Source: CAWUFC02 sp963921335 (GTDB lineage Bacteria > Pseudomonadota > Gammaproteobacteria > Pseudomonadales > Halieaceae). Taken from it: a DNA stretch of 64,000 bases. The position numbers were made by a program, and so were the translations under genes. The notes beneath the pieces are model-generated. The model was not told where the DNA came from and ran no database searches. It saw nothing but the letters and a program-made list of their open reading frames with translations. How positions within the stretch are numbered: position 1 is the stretch's first letter; the number at the start of each line of letters is the position of its first letter. The stretch is taken from assembly GCA_963921335.3 (NCBI GenBank), contig CAWUFC020000001.1:558001-622000 (forward strand), written 5' to 3'. Below, piece by piece: positions 62,271 through 64,000 of the stretch.

Positions 62271-63500
62271 TCAGAATAGCACGCGGGTGCGCAGGGTTCC
62301 CTCAATCGCAGCGAGTTTGCTCAGCGCAAGTTCGCTGTATTCCGCATCGATGTCAATCACCACGTAGCCGATCTGGTCGTTGGTCTGAAGATACTGGGCG
62401 CTGATATTAATGTTGTTATTGGAAAAGACCTGGTTGATCGCCGACATCACTCCCGGCACGTTACGATGCAGGTGCAACAAGCGGTGACTCTCCGGATGTT
62501 CGGGCAGGGCCACTTCCGGGAAGTTGACCGCCGAAGTCGTCGTCCCGTTGTCGCTGTAGCGTGCCAGCTTTTCCGCGACCTCCATACCGATATTCTCCTG
62601 GGCCTCTATCGTGCTGCCGCCAATATGGGGGGTCAGGAAGGTATTGCGCTGGCCGCGCAGGGGCGAGATGAACTCGTCGTTGTTGGAGCGCGGTTCCACC
62701 GGGAAGACATCGATGCCGGCACCGGAGAGATGGCCGCTTGCCAGTGAATCTGCCAGCGCTTCAATGTCCACCACAGTGCCTCGGGAGGCGTTGATCAGCA
62801 CCGCGCCTTCCTTTATCTGCGCCAGTTCCTGGGCTCCCAACATTTTCATGGTCGCCTTGTTTTCGGGTACGTGCAGGCTGACCACGTCAGACTGGCCTAA
62901 TAGAGCCTGCAGGCTGGGAATCTGTCGGGCGTTGCCCAAGGGCAACTTGTTCATTACGTCGTAAAAGCTCACCTGCATACCCAGTGCTTCTGCCAGCACG
63001 CCCAGCTGCATGCCAATGTTGCCGTAGCCGATAATACCCAGCTGCTTGCCACGTATTTCGTAGGAATTGGCGGCAGATTTTTGCCATTCGCCCCGATGGG
63101 CGGCGCCGCTTTTCTCGGCGACTCCGCGCAGCAGCAGAATCGCCTCGGCGATCACCAGTTCTGCCACGCTGCGGGTATTTGAAAAAGGCGCATTGAAAAC
63201 CGCGATGCCTCGCTGGGTGGCTGCATCCAGGTCGACCTGGTTGGTGCCAATACAGAAACAACCGACAGCCACCAGCTTTTCTGCGTTTGCCAGCACCTCG
63301 TTGGTTAGCTGTGTGCGCGATCGAATCCCCACAAAATGGGCATCGGCGATGGATGCCATGAGGGCATCTTCCGGCAGAGCCTTGGGGTGGGTTTCGATAT
63401 TGGAGTAACCCAGCCGACGCAGGGTCTCTTCCGCGGAGGGGTGGATGCCCTCAAGCAATAGAAATTTGATCTTTGCCTTGTCGAGAGATGTCTGGCTCAT
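62271..63500 (-). CDS. serA: D-3-phosphoglycerate dehydrogenase
   Basis: First step of serine synthesis from 3-phosphoglycerate. 409 residues: N-terminal substrate domain, the Rossmann GIIGYGNIGMQLG motif, the catalytic residues in NASRGTVVDIEAL and the His in TPHIGGSTIEAQENIG, and a C-terminal ACT domain (about 335-409, VPGVMSAINQVFSNNNINI) that binds serine in the family for feedback control. It has a strong inverted repeat upstream, and its stop is 4 nt from oppA, so it leads the opp operon. Confidence 0.96.
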   Translation of the reverse strand: MSQTSLDKAKIKFLLLEGIHPSAEETLRRLGYSNIETHPKALPEDALMASIADAHFVGIRSRTQLTNEVLANAEKLVAVGCFCIGTNQVDLDAATQRGIAVFNAPFSNTRSVAELVIAEAILLLRGVAEKSGAAHRGEWQKSAANSYEIRGKQLGIIGYGNIGMQLGVLAEALGMQVSFYDVMNKLPLGNARQIPSLQALLGQSDVVSLHVPENKATMKMLGAQELAQIKEGAVLINASRGTVVDIEALADSLASGHLSGAGIDVFPVEPRSNNDEFISPLRGQRNTFLTPHIGGSTIEAQENIGMEVAEKLARYSDNGTTTSAVNFPEVALPEHPESHRLLHLHRNVPGVMSAINQVFSNNNINISAQYLQTNDQIGYVVIDIDAEYSELALSKLAAIEGTLRTRVLF

Positions 63501-63530
63501 AACGCTTATAAAATGGGGATATGGATGATT

Positions 63531-63564
63531 CGAGGGGCGCGTATGGTAGCATACGCGCCCCTCG
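63531..63564. promoter_or_regulatory. 15-bp inverted repeat between serA and the FAD oxidase gene
   Basis: CGAGGGGCGCGTATG (63531-63545), a GTAG loop, and the exact complement (63550-63564). It lies 31 nt upstream of the serA start and 44 nt before the divergent gene. Its place between divergent starts suggests an operator or a structured leader for serA-opp. No T-run follows, so it is not a terminator. Confidence 0.65.
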
Positions 63565-63607
63565 CGACAGCCGCGGATTAACTGACATTTTCACGGAGAA
63601 AACCACA

Positions 63608-64000
63608 GTGTTGGAGCCTGCTTTGCTCGAACAGCTAGAGGCCATAGTCGGTCCCGATCGGGTGCTGACCGATGCAGATTCGGCGCGGGCCTATGGCGCC
63701 GACTGGACCCGCTTTGCAACCCCGGCGCCCGGTGCTGTGGTATTACCAGGGAGCGTTGAGGAAGTTCAGACTCTTGTAAAACTCGCCAACGAGCAGCGGC
63801 TTGCCATCGTTCCCTCTGGCGGCCGCACCGGCCTCAGCGGCGGCGCCGTAGCCGCTCGCGGAGAACTGGTGCTGGCACTGGACCGGCTTAACCAGATCGG
63901 TGAATTCTCGCCCGTGGACCGCAGCGTGGTCTGCGGTGCTGGCGTGATTACACAGCAGTTGCAGGATTTTGCGGAGGAGCAGGGGCTATTTTACCCGGTT
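63608..64000 (+). CDS. FAD-linked D-2-hydroxyglutarate dehydrogenase-like protein, N-terminal part
   Basis: The frame opens at GTG (or an adjacent TTG) with CGGAGAAAA upstream and runs off the right edge after 131 codons. The visible part has the PCMH FAD-domain pattern LPGSVEEVQTLVKLANEQRLAIVPSGGRTGLSGGAVA. In Pseudomonas the gene divergent from serA encodes D-2-hydroxyglutarate dehydrogenase, which removes D-2-hydroxyglutarate made by SerA. The same role is inferred here. It is a paralogue of the gene at 21442-22827. Confidence 0.82.
   Translation, partial: MLEPALLEQLEAIVGPDRVLTDADSARAYGADWTRFATPAPGAVVLPGSVEEVQTLVKLANEQRLAIVPSGGRTGLSGGAVAARGELVLALDRLNQIGEFSPVDRSVVCGAGVITQQLQDFAEEQGLFYPV

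Overview
The window is about 64 kb of a moderately GC-rich chromosome from a marine-type gammaproteobacterium. Gene order follows the Pseudomonas/Cellvibrionales pattern in several blocks: radC-rpmB-rpmG-mutM-coaD-rsmD; ftsY-ftsE-ftsX-rpoH; hemW-rdgB-DUF4426-metW-metX-yggT-proC-yggS facing pilT-pilU; ruvX-yqgE-tonB-gshB; metF-ahcY-metK; tkt-epd-pgk-fba; serA beside a D-2-hydroxyglutarate dehydrogenase-like gene. Together with several TonB-dependent receptors and tetratricopeptide proteins, this suggests a Halieaceae/OM60-like heterotroph. That assignment is an inference from gene content and order, not from a database search.

Layout. 0-7.7 kb: DNA repair, ribosomal proteins, CoA synthesis, the FtsYEX cell-division/SRP operon and the heat-shock sigma factor rpoH, which has a perfect CIRCE operator just downstream of its promoter. 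7.7-13.7 kb: an eight-gene minus-strand operon (yggS to hemW) for PLP homeostasis, proline, methionine and nucleotide housekeeping. 13.8-16.1 kb: the twitching-motility ATPases pilT and pilU. 16.1-19.0 kb: ruvX-yqgE-tonB-gshB. 19.1-23.9 kb: a membrane-anchored esterase, a DUF2889 protein, then GNAT, FAD oxidase, thioesterase and rsmE; rsmE is frameshifted. 24.0-31.5 kb: an accessory block with a TonB receptor carrying a stop codon, a DUF1254/DUF1214 pair, a LysR regulator lacking its linker helix, an AraC-like scrap, a thioesterase and a large secreted multidomain hydrolase. This block is bounded by two copies of a 21-bp sequence from the 3' end of metF, which suggests insertion between metF and rsmE.

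31.5-36.0 kb: the methionine/SAM cycle operon sahR-metK-ahcY-metF, preceded by a perfect 24-bp palindrome. 36.1-41.4 kb: tkt-epd-pgk-fba for central carbon metabolism and E4P entry into PLP synthesis. 41.4-47.9 kb: marC, a lysophospholipase-like hydrolase, a transglutaminase-like/TPR lipoprotein and a methyltransferase, converging on an Asp/Asn beta-hydroxylase-TPR gene that diverges from a frameshifted TPR-sulfotransferase gene. 48.1-63.5 kb: a minus-strand run that begins with serA and continues through a complete oligopeptide ABC transporter, a FecI-like ECF sigma factor, a FecR-like regulator, an STN-domain TonB receptor, a small secreted protein and a second TonB receptor. This reads as a self-regulated two-membrane uptake system, probably for peptides. 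The window ends inside a D-2-hydroxyglutarate dehydrogenase-like gene divergent from serA.

No rRNA, tRNA, CRISPR array, integrase or transposase was recognised. Three genes (rsmE, one TonB receptor, the TPR-sulfotransferase) are broken by single-base differences that could be real mutations or assembly errors.
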